From positions 3,782,001-3,846,000 of the forward strand of contig OY781105.1 of assembly GCA_963676635.1 (NCBI GenBank): a stretch of 64,000 nucleotides of DNA, written 5' to 3'. Source of the DNA: GCA-002708315 sp963676635. Its GTDB lineage: Bacteria; Bacteroidota; Bacteroidia; Bacteroidales; F082. Under the pieces are notes generated by a model that did not search any database, was not told where the DNA came from, and saw only the letters and a program-made list of their open reading frames with translations. The translations under genes and the position numbers were made by a program. Positions 36,285 to 46,605 of this stretch are shown here, one piece after another (the first letter of the stretch is position 1; every line of letters starts with the position of its first letter).

Positions 36285-37157
36285 ATGAAAGGAATTATAC
36301 TTGCTGGAGGAAGTGGAACTAGATTACATCCAATTACAAAAGTAGTATCAAAACAATTACTACCTGTTTATGATAAACCAATGATATATTATCCTCTTTC
36401 GGTATTAATGCTTGCCGGAATACGAGAAGTATTAATAATATCTACTCCTCAGGATTTACCCAATTTTAAAGATTTGTTAGGAGATGGATCACAATTGGGA
36501 ATGGTATTTGCATATAAAGAACAGCCATCTCCTGATGGTTTGGCACAAGCATTTATACTTGGTGAGGAATTTATTGGTGATGATGATGTGTGTCTTGTAT
36601 TGGGTGACAATATTTTTTATGGTGCAGGATTACAAAACTTATTATCTCAAAGTGTTAAGATAATTGAAAATGATAATAAGGCAGTTGTTTTTGGTTATTA
36701 CGTGGAAGATCCAGAAAGATATGGTGTTGCTGAAATTGATAATGTTGGAAATGTGATATCTCTTGAAGAGAAACCATCTGAGCCAAAAAGTAATTATGCA
36801 GTAGTTGGTTTGTATTTTTATCCGAATAGTGTAGTTGATGTCGCAAAAGAAATTAAACCTTCCCATCGAGGAGAATTGGAAATTACTTCAGTCAACAAGG
36901 AATATTTAAACAGGGGGCAATTGAGCTTGCAGAAACTTAGTCGTGGCTATGCCTGGCTTGATACAGGCACTCATGAAGCACTTAGTGAAGCAACAGAGTT
37001 TGTAAAAGCTGTAGAAAAGAGAACAAGTTTGAAAATTGCTTGTATTGAAGAGATTGCATACAAAATGGGATTTATTGATTTTGATAAATTACAAATTATA
37101 TTGAATGAGTTAGGGAATAGTACTTATAACGAGTACATGCAAAGAATTATAAAATAG
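36285..37157 (+). CDS. rfbA: Glucose-1-phosphate thymidylyltransferase
   Basis: Makes dTDP-glucose from glucose-1-phosphate and dTTP, the first step to dTDP-deoxysugars. 290 residues as usual. The opening GIILAGGSGTRLHPITKVVSKQ is split by the G-x-G-x-R signature, and LVLGDNIFYG (about 104-113), EEKPSEPKSNYAVVGLYFY and the late RGYAWLDTGTHEAL are RmlA motifs. The next steps in the window use dTDP-6-deoxy-hexuloses (45721-48422), but the 4,6-dehydratase gene rfbB is not here. Confidence 0.95.
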   Translation: MKGIILAGGSGTRLHPITKVVSKQLLPVYDKPMIYYPLSVLMLAGIREVLIISTPQDLPNFKDLLGDGSQLGMVFAYKEQPSPDGLAQAFILGEEFIGDDDVCLVLGDNIFYGAGLQNLLSQSVKIIENDNKAVVFGYYVEDPERYGVAEIDNVGNVISLEEKPSEPKSNYAVVGLYFYPNSVVDVAKEIKPSHRGELEITSVNKEYLNRGQLSLQKLSRGYAWLDTGTHEALSEATEFVKAVEKRTSLKIACIEEIAYKMGFIDFDKLQIILNELGNSTYNEYMQRIIK

Positions 37158-37176
37158 AAACTTAATTTTAGCTTAT

Positions 37177-38547
37177 ATGTCATTAAAAAGCGATATTTTA
37201 AAGAAGATTCAAACTAATGAGGTGATTGTTGGTGTAATTGGATTAGGCTATGTTGGGCTACCGTTAGCAGTAAATTTTGCTGAAGCTGGTATACGTGTAA
37301 TCGGTTTTGAAAAGGGTCAGAAAAAGGCTGATATGATTAACCATGGTGATAATTATATCGGGGATATAAGGGATGCAGTTCTTAGAGAAGTGGTTGTTGA
37401 AAAGTTAACACTTGAAGCAACAACCGACTTTACAAGGATGAAAGAATGTGATGCGCTTATAATTGCTGTTCCAACACCACTGGATAAATTTCGTAAACCT
37501 GATATGTCATATATTGAATCAGCATGTATTGATATTGGCAAATATATGAAAGCTGGTACATTTGTTAGTCTGGAATCAACTACCTATCCAACTACAACTG
37601 AAGAATTCATGCTTCCGATTATTGAGAAATATTCCCATGATAATCCTAGTTCAATAAAACAGGTAGAATCTGATCAAAAAGAGATTACACCCTTATTTAA
37701 ACATGGTACAGATTTTTGGTTGGCATATTCTCCCGAGAGAGTTGACCCTGGCAATAAACAATTTCATACCAGGAATACACCAAAAGTTTTGGGTGCCTTG
37801 ACTGAGGATGGATTGGAAATAGGAGAAGCATTATATAGCAAAGCAATAAACACCATACATAAAGTTAGCAGCCCACGTGTTGCTGAAATGGTAAAGATAC
37901 TTGAAAATACGTATAGATTAGTTAATATCAGTCTTATTAATGAGCTTGCGCTTCTTGCAGGTAAAATGGATATTAATATATGGGAAGTTATTGAAGCTGC
38001 TAAAACAAAACCTTTTGGATTTCAGGCATTCTATCCCGGTCCTGGCATAGGTGGGCATTGTATCCCACTTGATCCTTTTTACCTTGAACATATTGCCAAA
38101 AAATATGATTTTGATTTAAGTATGATTCATACAGCAGGTCATATTAATATGCGGATGCCACATTATATGTATATTAAGATTGCTACTGCACTGAATAGTC
38201 AAAAGAAATCTATTAATGGTAGTAAGATTTTGTTTCTTGGTGTTGCATATAAACCAAATATAAACGATGAAAGGGAGAGCCCAGCATTGGAAATTATGGA
38301 TATTACAGCTCGTAAAGGAGGTGTTGTTTCTTATAATGATCCTTATATTCCATTAGTTAAAACAAATGATGGGCGTGATTTTAAATCAGAAAAATTAACT
38401 GCAGAAGCATTAGGAATCGCGGATGTTGTAGTTCTGACCACCAATCATAAGAATTACAAAGTGAAGTTTATCCAGGAAAATGCTAAACTTATTGTTGATT
38501 TACGAAATATGATTACTGATAAGGTGAATAGTTGTTTTAAACTTTGA
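37177..38547 (+). CDS. wbpA: UDP-N-acetylglucosamine 6-dehydrogenase (WbpA-like)
   Basis: NAD-dependent double oxidation of UDP-HexNAc to the uronic acid. 456 residues. A Rossmann motif lies at about 18-30 (VIGLGYVGLPLAV), then IAVPTPLDK, SPERVDPGN, the catalytic cysteine in GPGIGGHCIPLDPFY, and GVAYKPNINDERESPAL at the C-terminal domain. The WbpA branch (UDP-GlcNAc) fits better than UDP-glucose dehydrogenase, but ManNAc specificity cannot be ruled out. It lies 19 bp after rfbA. Confidence 0.85.
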   Translation: MSLKSDILKKIQTNEVIVGVIGLGYVGLPLAVNFAEAGIRVIGFEKGQKKADMINHGDNYIGDIRDAVLREVVVEKLTLEATTDFTRMKECDALIIAVPTPLDKFRKPDMSYIESACIDIGKYMKAGTFVSLESTTYPTTTEEFMLPIIEKYSHDNPSSIKQVESDQKEITPLFKHGTDFWLAYSPERVDPGNKQFHTRNTPKVLGALTEDGLEIGEALYSKAINTIHKVSSPRVAEMVKILENTYRLVNISLINELALLAGKMDINIWEVIEAAKTKPFGFQAFYPGPGIGGHCIPLDPFYLEHIAKKYDFDLSMIHTAGHINMRMPHYMYIKIATALNSQKKSINGSKILFLGVAYKPNINDERESPALEIMDITARKGGVVSYNDPYIPLVKTNDGRDFKSEKLTAEALGIADVVVLTTNHKNYKVKFIQENAKLIVDLRNMITDKVNSCFKL

Positions 38548-39099
38548 TGAGATAGTGAATATTCATCAAATCATTGATTCATAAGGAATTATTTATAATA
38601 ATTGTTTGAGTAATTAAATAGTCTAATTTTTAGTTTTTTTAATTAACTACTTGCTTAAGAATGTAATTTTTGAAGAAAGGAAATCTGATTCTATGAGTCT
38701 TTAAGTACCTATTAAGATGACATGTCTTATCTTGCAATTAGTATTTGTTTTGTTAGAGATTATGAGTATTTAATTATAGAAGAACAATACAAGTTTTATA
38801 AGCAAAGATAATTGCTTATAATTGTTGTTATAACTTAAATTAGTATATGAGTTTAATTCAAACAAGAAGTTGGAAGCTGAGTTTATAGTTGTTGATAAAC
38901 AATGCTTTAATAGAAATAGTACTCCAACAATCGAATTGCTGATTTCTGATTAATAATCATGATTGGTATATTGAACAGACCCAAAAATTCAATTTGAATA
39001 GGTTTTAAATATAAAGTTTTGTTTTTTAATTATTGAATTTAGTTAAGTTGATAATTTAATATGCTGTTTAGTTATTATGAAAAGAAAATGAGTTAATGT
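38548..39099 (+). other. AT-rich gap in the polysaccharide locus
   Basis: 552 bases with no open frame of note, no repeat of the dispersed families and no clear hairpin. It may hold a promoter for the flippase gene or the residue of a lost gene. I see nothing specific. Confidence 0.5.
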
Positions 39100-40410
39100 A
39101 TGAATAAGTTAATTCCAAGAAATATTAAAAAATTAGTTTTAGCATTAAAAGTTAAAAGTAGTTTTGCTCAAAATACATTTATTCTAAGTATTGGTACGAT
39201 AAGTTCTCAGGTCGTTTCAATGTTATTTTATCCAATTTTGAGTAGAATATTTAGTCCAGAAGAGTTTGGACTTCTGGCGTTAATCATTTCAATAACTGCG
39301 ATTTTAGGTACATTGTCAACTGGAAGATATGAGGGAAGCATTCTTATAACAGATTCAAAAAGAGATGCTGCTAATGTTATTGCACTTATTTTGTTTTTAA
39401 GTTCAGGTATTTTATTATTTTCCTATTTCATCATGCGCTTTTTTTCAACAGATTTAGAAACATGGTTTGGAAATAGGGATTTAGCCAAATGGCTTTTTGT
39501 AATACCTTTAAATGCATTTTTTATTATAATCTACAACATATACAATGAATGGTGTGTGAGAAATGGTTCTTTTAAAGAACTTTCATGGAACAAGCTATTG
39601 AATTCAAGTGCGAATTCTATAGGTAAATTTTTTTTTGGTGTAGGTAAAATAGTTTCAAGTGGTCTTGTGTTAGGAGAACTGCTAGGCAGGTTTATTACGG
39701 CATGTTTTTGTGTTTTCCGTGTGATTAAAAAAGAAAAGGATTTTTTTAATGGGATTTCGTTCGATAGAATTAAAAGAATGGCTAAAAGATATATTGAGTT
39801 TCCTATGTTTTCGTTACCTGGTGCTCTTGTAAATACTTTTGGAGGGCAATTGCCAATTATTTTGATAGCTTTTTATTTCAGCAGTAAAGAAGTTGGTTTT
39901 TATTCTATGACAATGACTGTTCTTTCTATACCAAGTACTGTAATAAGCAAATCCATAAGAGACACTTTTAGGCAAAGAGCTAATGAAGATTATAAAAAAT
40001 ATGGAAATTGCAGAAGGATTTTTATCAAGACTTTTAAACTCATGTTAACTCTATCAGTGACAGGTACAATTTTAGTTTTCTTTTTATTGCCAAGGTTATT
40101 TGATCTTTTTTTAGGATCCGATTGGATAACATCTGGTCAATATGCTCAAATATTAATTCCATTAATTGCACTTTCATTTGTCTCCAATTCATTAAGTGGA
40201 GTGTTTATTATTGCTGAAAAGATTAAAGTTCAATTTTTCTTTCAGGTATATTATCTTATTATATCAGCAGTTTCATTATGGGTGGGATACTATTTTTTTA
40301 AAACTGTACAGTTTACATTGATTAGTTTTGTTGTTGGAAGATCTACCGCTTATATATTTGAAATTTATTTATCTTATCGTTTTTCAACACCAAAATTTGC
40401 AAATATTTAA
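39100..40410 (+). CDS. wzx: Wzx-type lipid-linked oligosaccharide flippase
   Basis: 436 residues with about 12 hydrophobic segments typical of the MATE/MOP polysaccharide transporter family. The opening FILSIGTISSQVVSMLFYPILSRIFSPEEFG is split by the conserved R-x-x-x-P-x-E-F/Y-G turn. It would flip undecaprenyl-linked repeat units across the inner membrane. It is directly followed (3 bp) by the polymerase gene, the usual Wzx/Wzy arrangement. Confidence 0.85.
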   Translation: MNKLIPRNIKKLVLALKVKSSFAQNTFILSIGTISSQVVSMLFYPILSRIFSPEEFGLLALIISITAILGTLSTGRYEGSILITDSKRDAANVIALILFLSSGILLFSYFIMRFFSTDLETWFGNRDLAKWLFVIPLNAFFIIIYNIYNEWCVRNGSFKELSWNKLLNSSANSIGKFFFGVGKIVSSGLVLGELLGRFITACFCVFRVIKKEKDFFNGISFDRIKRMAKRYIEFPMFSLPGALVNTFGGQLPIILIAFYFSSKEVGFYSMTMTVLSIPSTVISKSIRDTFRQRANEDYKKYGNCRRIFIKTFKLMLTLSVTGTILVFFLLPRLFDLFLGSDWITSGQYAQILIPLIALSFVSNSLSGVFIIAEKIKVQFFFQVYYLIISAVSLWVGYYFFKTVQFTLISFVVGRSTAYIFEIYLSYRFSTPKFANI

Positions 40411-40413
40411 TAG

Positions 40414-41667
40414 ATGAAAAAGAAATATAGCATAGTTTTCTCTATTACTCTTTTTTTACCATTTTTATATTTTTCGTTTTTATCTATTTTTGGTATCTCA
40501 CATCAGCAAGGAGTTAATTCTAATTTTTATATATTTACAGTTGGTTTTTTTAATTTTCTAAGTTTAATAATTATTGGAGTTTATTATTTTCGAAAAAAAG
40601 TAAAATTAACTTATACAAATCTTCTTTTTTATTTAATTCCATTATTTTTTTATTTGATTTATTTGATAGAGTCACCTTCTAATTATGCTGCTTCAAGATC
40701 ATTCAATATGTTTTTATCATTTTCTTTGCCTGGGATTTTTTTAGGAACATTTTTAGGTTCGAACAATTTTATTCATTATATTATGAAATGGATAGATATT
40801 ATTGTTATTGTTATTTCTGTAGGAACTATTATCTCTCTTCCACAAATAGTTCGAACAGATATAATAAATCTTGGGGGAGTCGGATATCATTCAATGTCGT
40901 ATTTTGCAGCTTTGAGTTATGTGCTGACTTTATACCTTGTTTTGTTTGGAAAAAATCATCAGAGGTTTAAATACTTTAATCATAATATAATTAATTATAT
41001 ATATGTAATATTAATCATTTTTCAATTAGCAGCGATTTTTCTTTCTTCTGGTAGAGGAGGCTTTGTTACGGCGATTTTAGGTACATTTGTGATGTTTCAT
41101 TATAAATTGAAGAAGAACTTTAATTTTTCAAAATTTCTTAAGTTTTTCTTTATATTACTGTTAGCCTTTTTTATTATTCGGAGTTTTGTACCAAGTGAGC
41201 TGGAGTTTCTTATTGATCGTGGTTCGCAAAGAGTGTTTTCATATATATCAGTTAGGGGAGTTGATTTAAGTGAAACCTCAGGAAGAGATATTGTTTTTTC
41301 TGAATCAATAGATTTTATTAGTGAAAAACCAATAATTGGATATGGTTTCTTTAGTTATATAGATAATTATATTGGTAAACAGTATGCTTACCCTCATAAT
41401 TTTTTCTTAGAAGTTCTTTTACAAAGAGGTGTCATTTATTTATTTTTTTGGCTGACATTATTTATTATTATATATAAAAAATTAAAACAAGGGATTAAGG
41501 AAAATGATGAGAATCTGTTCATACTAATTTTAAGTATTTATCCGATTACCCAATTAAGTGTTTCAGGGTCTTATATGATGTCAGGGATGTTTTGGTTTTC
41601 CATTTCGTACATATTTAATCTAAAACATTTATATAAAAATAGGCAAATGGGTAAGTATAGATTTTAA
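40414..41667 (+). CDS. wzy: Wzy-type polysaccharide polymerase
   Basis: 417 residues, about 11 membrane segments, with a larger periplasmic loop (about 255-330) containing GRDIVFSESIDFISEKPIIGYGF and PHNFFLEVLLQRG. The IGYGF...PHNFFLE pattern marks the Wzy/WaaL family. Polymerase is favoured over ligase by its position right after wzx. Confidence 0.8.
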   Translation: MKKKYSIVFSITLFLPFLYFSFLSIFGISHQQGVNSNFYIFTVGFFNFLSLIIIGVYYFRKKVKLTYTNLLFYLIPLFFYLIYLIESPSNYAASRSFNMFLSFSLPGIFLGTFLGSNNFIHYIMKWIDIIVIVISVGTIISLPQIVRTDIINLGGVGYHSMSYFAALSYVLTLYLVLFGKNHQRFKYFNHNIINYIYVILIIFQLAAIFLSSGRGGFVTAILGTFVMFHYKLKKNFNFSKFLKFFFILLLAFFIIRSFVPSELEFLIDRGSQRVFSYISVRGVDLSETSGRDIVFSESIDFISEKPIIGYGFFSYIDNYIGKQYAYPHNFFLEVLLQRGVIYLFFWLTLFIIIYKKLKQGIKENDENLFILILSIYPITQLSVSGSYMMSGMFWFSISYIFNLKHLYKNRQMGKYRF

Positions 41668-41695
41668 TATGGACTTATTATAAAACACAGATACA

Positions 41696-42451
41696 TTGAA
41701 AACAATTATAAATGCGGATGATTTGGGATATTCATATTCAATCAACCAAGCTATATTTAGAGCAATTTCGTTAAAAAATGTCTCCCAAGCAACAGTTATG
41801 GTGAATATGCCTGCTTTTAAGGATGCATGCGAAGCAGCAGTTAGAAATGACCTGAATTCAAGTATCGGCTTGCATATTAATTTAACTGAGGGTAGTCCTA
41901 TCTCAACTAGGATGAAAAATAATAAAAAGTTTGTTAATTCGGTTGGCAATTTTCGACATACAAATGTGAAATATTTTCGTAATCGTTTGTTTTTCTTTAA
42001 TAAAAGCGATTTGTTTTGCATTATTGAAGAGATTGAAAGTCAAATTAAATTATATCTCGAAAAAGGATTTACACTTATGCATCTTGATTCCCATCATCAT
42101 ATTCATACAAATTTATCTTTAATTTTTATTTTTATTCTATTAGGAAAAAAGTATAAATTCAAGAGCATGAGAATTTCTCGTAATTTAATGGGGAAAAAAG
42201 AGTCTAATTTGAAGAAATTATACAAGGTAATACTTAACCTGATTATTAGAAAATCATTTTGTACTGTTAAATTTTTTGGGGAATATAATTCATATTATAA
42301 GTACTATAACAAAACTAAAAATTCTGATGTTGAAATAATGGTACATCCTGATTTTATAGAAGGCTCTATTGTAGATGTCTTGAAGAAAGGAAAAGTGTAT
42401 AAAAAGTTAAATTTATATAAATATCATACTTCTGAATTATCAACATATTGA
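41696..42451 (+). CDS. ChbG/YdjC-family carbohydrate deacetylase
   Basis: 251 residues. The metal motif NADDLGYS (6-13), GLHINLTEG (about 62-70) and HLDSHHHIHTN (about 122-132) are those of the YdjC family, which deacetylates N-acetylated sugars. Start is TTG at 41696; the translated start KTIINADD matches the family N-terminus exactly, so a later start is excluded. It may expose an amine on the repeat unit for acylation by the neighbouring GNAT-like proteins. Confidence 0.8.
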   Translation: MKTIINADDLGYSYSINQAIFRAISLKNVSQATVMVNMPAFKDACEAAVRNDLNSSIGLHINLTEGSPISTRMKNNKKFVNSVGNFRHTNVKYFRNRLFFFNKSDLFCIIEEIESQIKLYLEKGFTLMHLDSHHHIHTNLSLIFIFILLGKKYKFKSMRISRNLMGKKESNLKKLYKVILNLIIRKSFCTVKFFGEYNSYYKYYNKTKNSDVEIMVHPDFIEGSIVDVLKKGKVYKKLNLYKYHTSELSTY

Positions 42452-42480
42452 TTCTTTATGTATTTGTTTAATTGGTCAAA

Positions 42481-43587
42481 ATGAAAGAAGATTATATAAT
42501 ATTAAAAAGGAATCGAAAAGATTCTTCTTTCGAAAAAAATTCAAACTATATTGATAAATATGAGATCTTGTCTTCAAAAAAATTGGTAAGGCAGATCATT
42601 GCGATCCATCCACATTCTAAGGTAGATGATGATTTTTGTGAGGTGATATGTTTGGTCAACAATTATATTGTTGGTGTTGTTTATTATTTTAATACAAAGA
42701 TGTTGGTTGACAATCAAATTGTTAGAGCTTCAACTGGATCAAGTTTATTAATCAGTAAAAAATTTAGGAAGTTTGCAACACTTGGTATTGAGTTAGTTGA
42801 ACAATCTTATAATCCGAAGACACAATTTTTTATTTCAGGCGGAATGTCTGAGAATGCATTTAAGATCCACTCTTATTTTGGTGCGAAAAAATTCTCATTG
42901 GAAAGATATTTATTTATTAATAATAGTAAAACTATTTATAAGAGTTTTTTTAATTTTAAAATACTTATCTTGTTATTATCAACAATAACAAATTTATTTA
43001 TTTCTTTATTGAGAGGAATACTTAACCTTTTTGTAAGATATAAGATTTCAGGATTAGTTATTAAGGAAGTTAATGATGTTCCTGATGAAATGAATGAGTT
43101 AAACTTTTTAAATAAAAAAAAATATCAAGAAGTACACGACAAAGCTTGGTTTGAATGGGTTCTTAATAATAGCTTTTATAATGAAAGGAAATTTAAAAAG
43201 AAATTATTCACTGTAAGAAGTAGGTCTAATAGGTTAGTAGCATTTTTTATGACTCATGAAAGAGAATATAAAAAGATAGATAAATTTCATGATCTTGTTG
43301 TAGGATCAGTTATTGAATGGGAGACATTTGAACCCCATAGTATTAAAGAGGAGTTATTATTGATGTGCGCATTTAGGTCATTTGGTAAAAATATAGATAT
43401 AATAGAGATTTCAACTTCAAATAAAAAAATTGGACAAATTTTGAGGAATATTGGTATGAGAAGAAAGGGAGCCAGAAATGTGGTAGTTAACTTTGTTAGG
43501 AAAAGTGATAATGGTAAATACGCGGATTTCTTTGATGAAAATAATTGGCGTTTAAGACCAGCATTATGTGATACTGCTATGTACTGA
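42481..43587 (+). CDS. GNAT-like acyltransferase
   Basis: 368 residues from ATG 42481 (a TTG at 42472 is also in frame). An N-terminal GNAT-like region (about 20-150: VICLVNNYIVGVVYYF, SSLLISKKFRKFATLGIELV, SGGMSENAFKIHSYFGAKK) is followed by a hydrophobic middle and a second degenerate acyltransferase-like half. Similar proteins decorate polysaccharides or lipids with acyl or aminoacyl groups. The substrate is unknown. Confidence 0.55.
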   Translation: MKEDYIILKRNRKDSSFEKNSNYIDKYEILSSKKLVRQIIAIHPHSKVDDDFCEVICLVNNYIVGVVYYFNTKMLVDNQIVRASTGSSLLISKKFRKFATLGIELVEQSYNPKTQFFISGGMSENAFKIHSYFGAKKFSLERYLFINNSKTIYKSFFNFKILILLLSTITNLFISLLRGILNLFVRYKISGLVIKEVNDVPDEMNELNFLNKKKYQEVHDKAWFEWVLNNSFYNERKFKKKLFTVRSRSNRLVAFFMTHEREYKKIDKFHDLVVGSVIEWETFEPHSIKEELLLMCAFRSFGKNIDIIEISTSNKKIGQILRNIGMRRKGARNVVVNFVRKSDNGKYADFFDENNWRLRPALCDTAMY

Positions 43588-43665
43588 GGTAATTAAAAGT
43601 AGATACAGTTATCTTAATTTATTATTTTACTATTATTATTGTTTCTGACCTATAATTTTAATCAT

Positions 43666-44868
43666 ATGAATATATTATATTTGACTAGTCAATATCCCAA
43701 TAAATATAAATTTGCAACTCCTGTTTGTCACTATTTTGCGAAAGATTGGGTTGCACTTGGACATAATGTGAAAGTAATTCATAATTATGCAATTTTTCCG
43801 ATTTTCTTTTATTGGGCTGCTAAATTTTTTAAAAAGAGGATATCGAAATTGATAGGAAATGATAATATAGATATTCGCAAATTGGATCAAGATTGTTTTT
43901 TTATTGTAGATAGGGTAAATATATATTTTAGACCAATTTTTAAATTTATCCCTCATGGAAAGTTTCCAAAGAAATCTATTAATAGACAATTTTCTAAAAT
44001 AATTGATATTTGTAATAAGGATGGGTTTGTTCCTGACACAATTATTGGACATTTTCATAATCCACAAATTGAATTAATAGCAAAGCTAAAGAGATATTTC
44101 CCCATGGCAAATTCCTGTGTGGTTTTACATGAAAGCCCAAGTCACATATTAAAAACATATGGTTTAGATTTTAAAGAAAAATACTCGAAGAATATTGATG
44201 TATGGGGATTTAGATTTAAGTCACTTGAAAAGGAATTCAAGTCAATATTTGGTACAAATTATAATACTTTTATTTGCTATTCAGGTTTACCTGAAAAATT
44301 TATTGATCAATCAAATGCAAATTACAAGACACAAATAAGAAATTTTGTTTTCGTTGGAAGTCTGATTAAACTTAAACGAGTATCAGATATATTATATGCT
44401 TTAGAAAAGGTATATCCAACGAAAGATTTTAGTTTTGATATTGTTGGCAATGGCATGGAGGAAAAAGAACTTAAAAAAATTACAAAAAAATTAAATATAG
44501 AACATGAAGTTAATTTTTTAGGAAAATTACCAAGATTACAAGTACAGCAAGTGTTAAGAAAGTCCGATTGTTTTATAATGGTGAGTAAATCTGAAGCATT
44601 TGGGCTAGTTTATCTTGAGGCAATGGGAAAAGGATGCATTACTATTGGTACTAAGGGGCAAGGAATAGACGGTGTAATTAAACATGGTGTAAATGGATTC
44701 TTAGTAGAAGCATCTAATATTGATGAATTGGTTAATTTGATTGAATATATTAAACAAATGCCAGCCAAAGAATTAACACGGATATCCGAAAATGCAGTAA
44801 ATACAACTAAAAATATGACTGATAGTAATGTTGCAAAACGGTATTTGAAAAAAGTATTGGAAGCATAA
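43666..44868 (+). CDS. Glycosyltransferase family 4 protein
   Basis: 400 residues from ATG 43666 (MNILYLTSQYPNKYKF), preferred over an upstream in-frame TTG at 43639. GT-B fold with FVFVGSLIKLKRVSDILYA (start of the C-terminal domain), FDIVGNGMEEKEL, VNFLGKLPR and the donor-binding SKSEAFGLVYLEAMGKG with the E-x7-E motif. It adds one sugar of the repeat unit on the cytosolic side. Confidence 0.85.
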   Translation: MNILYLTSQYPNKYKFATPVCHYFAKDWVALGHNVKVIHNYAIFPIFFYWAAKFFKKRISKLIGNDNIDIRKLDQDCFFIVDRVNIYFRPIFKFIPHGKFPKKSINRQFSKIIDICNKDGFVPDTIIGHFHNPQIELIAKLKRYFPMANSCVVLHESPSHILKTYGLDFKEKYSKNIDVWGFRFKSLEKEFKSIFGTNYNTFICYSGLPEKFIDQSNANYKTQIRNFVFVGSLIKLKRVSDILYALEKVYPTKDFSFDIVGNGMEEKELKKITKKLNIEHEVNFLGKLPRLQVQQVLRKSDCFIMVSKSEAFGLVYLEAMGKGCITIGTKGQGIDGVIKHGVNGFLVEASNIDELVNLIEYIKQMPAKELTRISENAVNTTKNMTDSNVAKRYLKKVLEA

Positions 44869-44924
44869 TAATTAAAAAGTTTAATTAATTATTTAAAAAA
44901 TTAGTGTTAATTAATAATTTACTC

Positions 44925-45716
44925 ATGAATACAGCAATAATTATTAGTTCCTGTGATCATTTTAGCGATTGTTGGGAACCCATGATATATTCATTTAAAA
45001 AAAAATGGCCTGATTGTCCTTATCCTATATACTTTATTAGTAATTATAAAGAAATGAACACTGATTATGTGAATTTCTTAAGAGTTGGGAAAGATTTAGG
45101 GTTTGCCTCAAATTTGAAAAAGGCTTTAAAAATGATCGAATATAATTATGTTATATATTTTCAAGAGGATTACTTCATTGATAATATAGTGAATAGTAGA
45201 TACATTGACAAACATTTAACATATTGCATTGAAAAGAATATTGATTATTTGAAAATTAAACCTGATTCATTATATAGGGATAATTTAAGAATCGGAAATA
45301 GTGATTATTGCAAGAATCCTCTTGATATTAAATATTCTATTAATACCGCAATTGCAATTTGGAAAAAAGACAAACTGGAGGAATTATGTGTTGATGGTTT
45401 TTCAGGTTGGGATTTTGAGAGAAAAATTATTAAATATATTAACAATAACAATATTGAAATTGTGTCTGAAACTCTCCATTCAAGTGTTTTCCCTTTAAAA
45501 GGTATTGCCTTTATAAATGGTACCGCAATAAGAAGAGGAAAGTGGACAAAAGCAGGAATTGATTACTTAAAACAGAATGGGTTTGAAAATCGTATTAAAG
45601 GCAGGTCAATTGAGAGTGATTTTTTGACAAAAGTTATTTCATATTATTCACCAAGGTCAATGTTTAGAATACCTGTATCATTAGTAATTAAAGTTATTCA
45701 AAAATTAAATTTATAA
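44925..45716 (+). CDS. Putative glycosyltransferase (GT-A-like)
   Basis: 263 residues from ATG 44925 (an upstream GTG at 44904 is in frame but unlikely). NTAIIISSCDHFSDCWEPM, FLRVGKDLGFASNLKKAL and YVIYFQEDYFIDN (acidic motif in place of DxD) are like the small transferases often found in O-antigen loci. The sugar is not predictable. Confidence 0.6.
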   Translation: MNTAIIISSCDHFSDCWEPMIYSFKKKWPDCPYPIYFISNYKEMNTDYVNFLRVGKDLGFASNLKKALKMIEYNYVIYFQEDYFIDNIVNSRYIDKHLTYCIEKNIDYLKIKPDSLYRDNLRIGNSDYCKNPLDIKYSINTAIAIWKKDKLEELCVDGFSGWDFERKIIKYINNNNIEIVSETLHSSVFPLKGIAFINGTAIRRGKWTKAGIDYLKQNGFENRIKGRSIESDFLTKVISYYSPRSMFRIPVSLVIKVIQKLNL

Positions 45717-45720
45717 TATA

Positions 45721-46605
45721 ATGTTTGCAAAGACTAATATTATTAATTTCCCGAAGTTTCTTGATGATAGAGGTAATCTCTCATTTATTGAAGGTGAAAA
45801 AAATATACCTTTTGATATAAAGCGAACTTTTTGGGTTTATGATGTGCCAGGTGGAGTTGAAAGAGGGGGGCATGCTTTTATTGAAACAAAAGAAGTGATT
45901 ATTGCCCTTTCTGGCAGTTTTGATGTAATGATAAATGATGGTAAGAATAGTGAGATATATAATTTAAATCGTAGTTTTTATGGTTTATATGTACCAGAAA
46001 TGACATGGAGGCAAATGAAAAACTTTTCGACAAATGCTGTTGCCGTAGTATTGTCTTCAACATATTACAGTAGAGATGATTATATAAAAGATTTTGATTA
46101 TTTTGTAGAGAATAGAAAATCGAAAATTATTAAAACTCCACAAAAAATTAATTATAAAGTTGATGATCATTCTTTAAAACGGGCATCAACTGTATATGAT
46201 GTTACTATTTGTGAATTTAACAAACACTTAAGTAGTAAAGGAAATCTAACTGTTATTGAAAATATGTTTACAATACCTTTTAATATTAAGAGGGTTTACT
46301 ATTTATATGATATTCCAGGTGGTGGTGAACGAGGAGGACATGCTCATAAAAAATTGAAGCAATTAATCATTGCGGTAAGTGGAAGTTTCGATGTTGTTTT
46401 AGATGATGGTAAAACGAGGAGGACAGTAACGCTAAATAGGCCTTATTATGGGCTGTTATTAATACCTGGAATTTGGAGGGAATTGAATAATTTTTCATCT
46501 GGTTCAGTTTGTCTTGTACTAGCTTCTGAATTTTATGATGAATCTGATTATATAAGGGATTATAGTTCATTTAAAATTTATAAAGATGAAAAACTTTATC
46601 AGTAA
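45721..46605 (+). CDS. Tandem FdtA/WxcM-type sugar 3,4-ketoisomerase (two cupin domains)
   Basis: Isomerises dTDP-4-keto-6-deoxyglucose to the 3-keto sugar. The 294 residues are two copies of the roughly 140-residue FdtA domain. Domain 2 has the full RGGHAHKKLKQ (His207, His209). Domain 1 reads RGGHAFIETKE, so the second active-site histidine is replaced by Phe53. Domain 2 is therefore the likely catalyst, and domain 1 may be structural. The 3-keto sugar would feed the aminotransferase at 47319-48422. The end overlaps the next gene by 20 bases. Confidence 0.8.
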   Translation: MFAKTNIINFPKFLDDRGNLSFIEGEKNIPFDIKRTFWVYDVPGGVERGGHAFIETKEVIIALSGSFDVMINDGKNSEIYNLNRSFYGLYVPEMTWRQMKNFSTNAVAVVLSSTYYSRDDYIKDFDYFVENRKSKIIKTPQKINYKVDDHSLKRASTVYDVTICEFNKHLSSKGNLTVIENMFTIPFNIKRVYYLYDIPGGGERGGHAHKKLKQLIIAVSGSFDVVLDDGKTRRTVTLNRPYYGLLLIPGIWRELNNFSSGSVCLVLASEFYDESDYIRDYSSFKIYKDEKLYQ

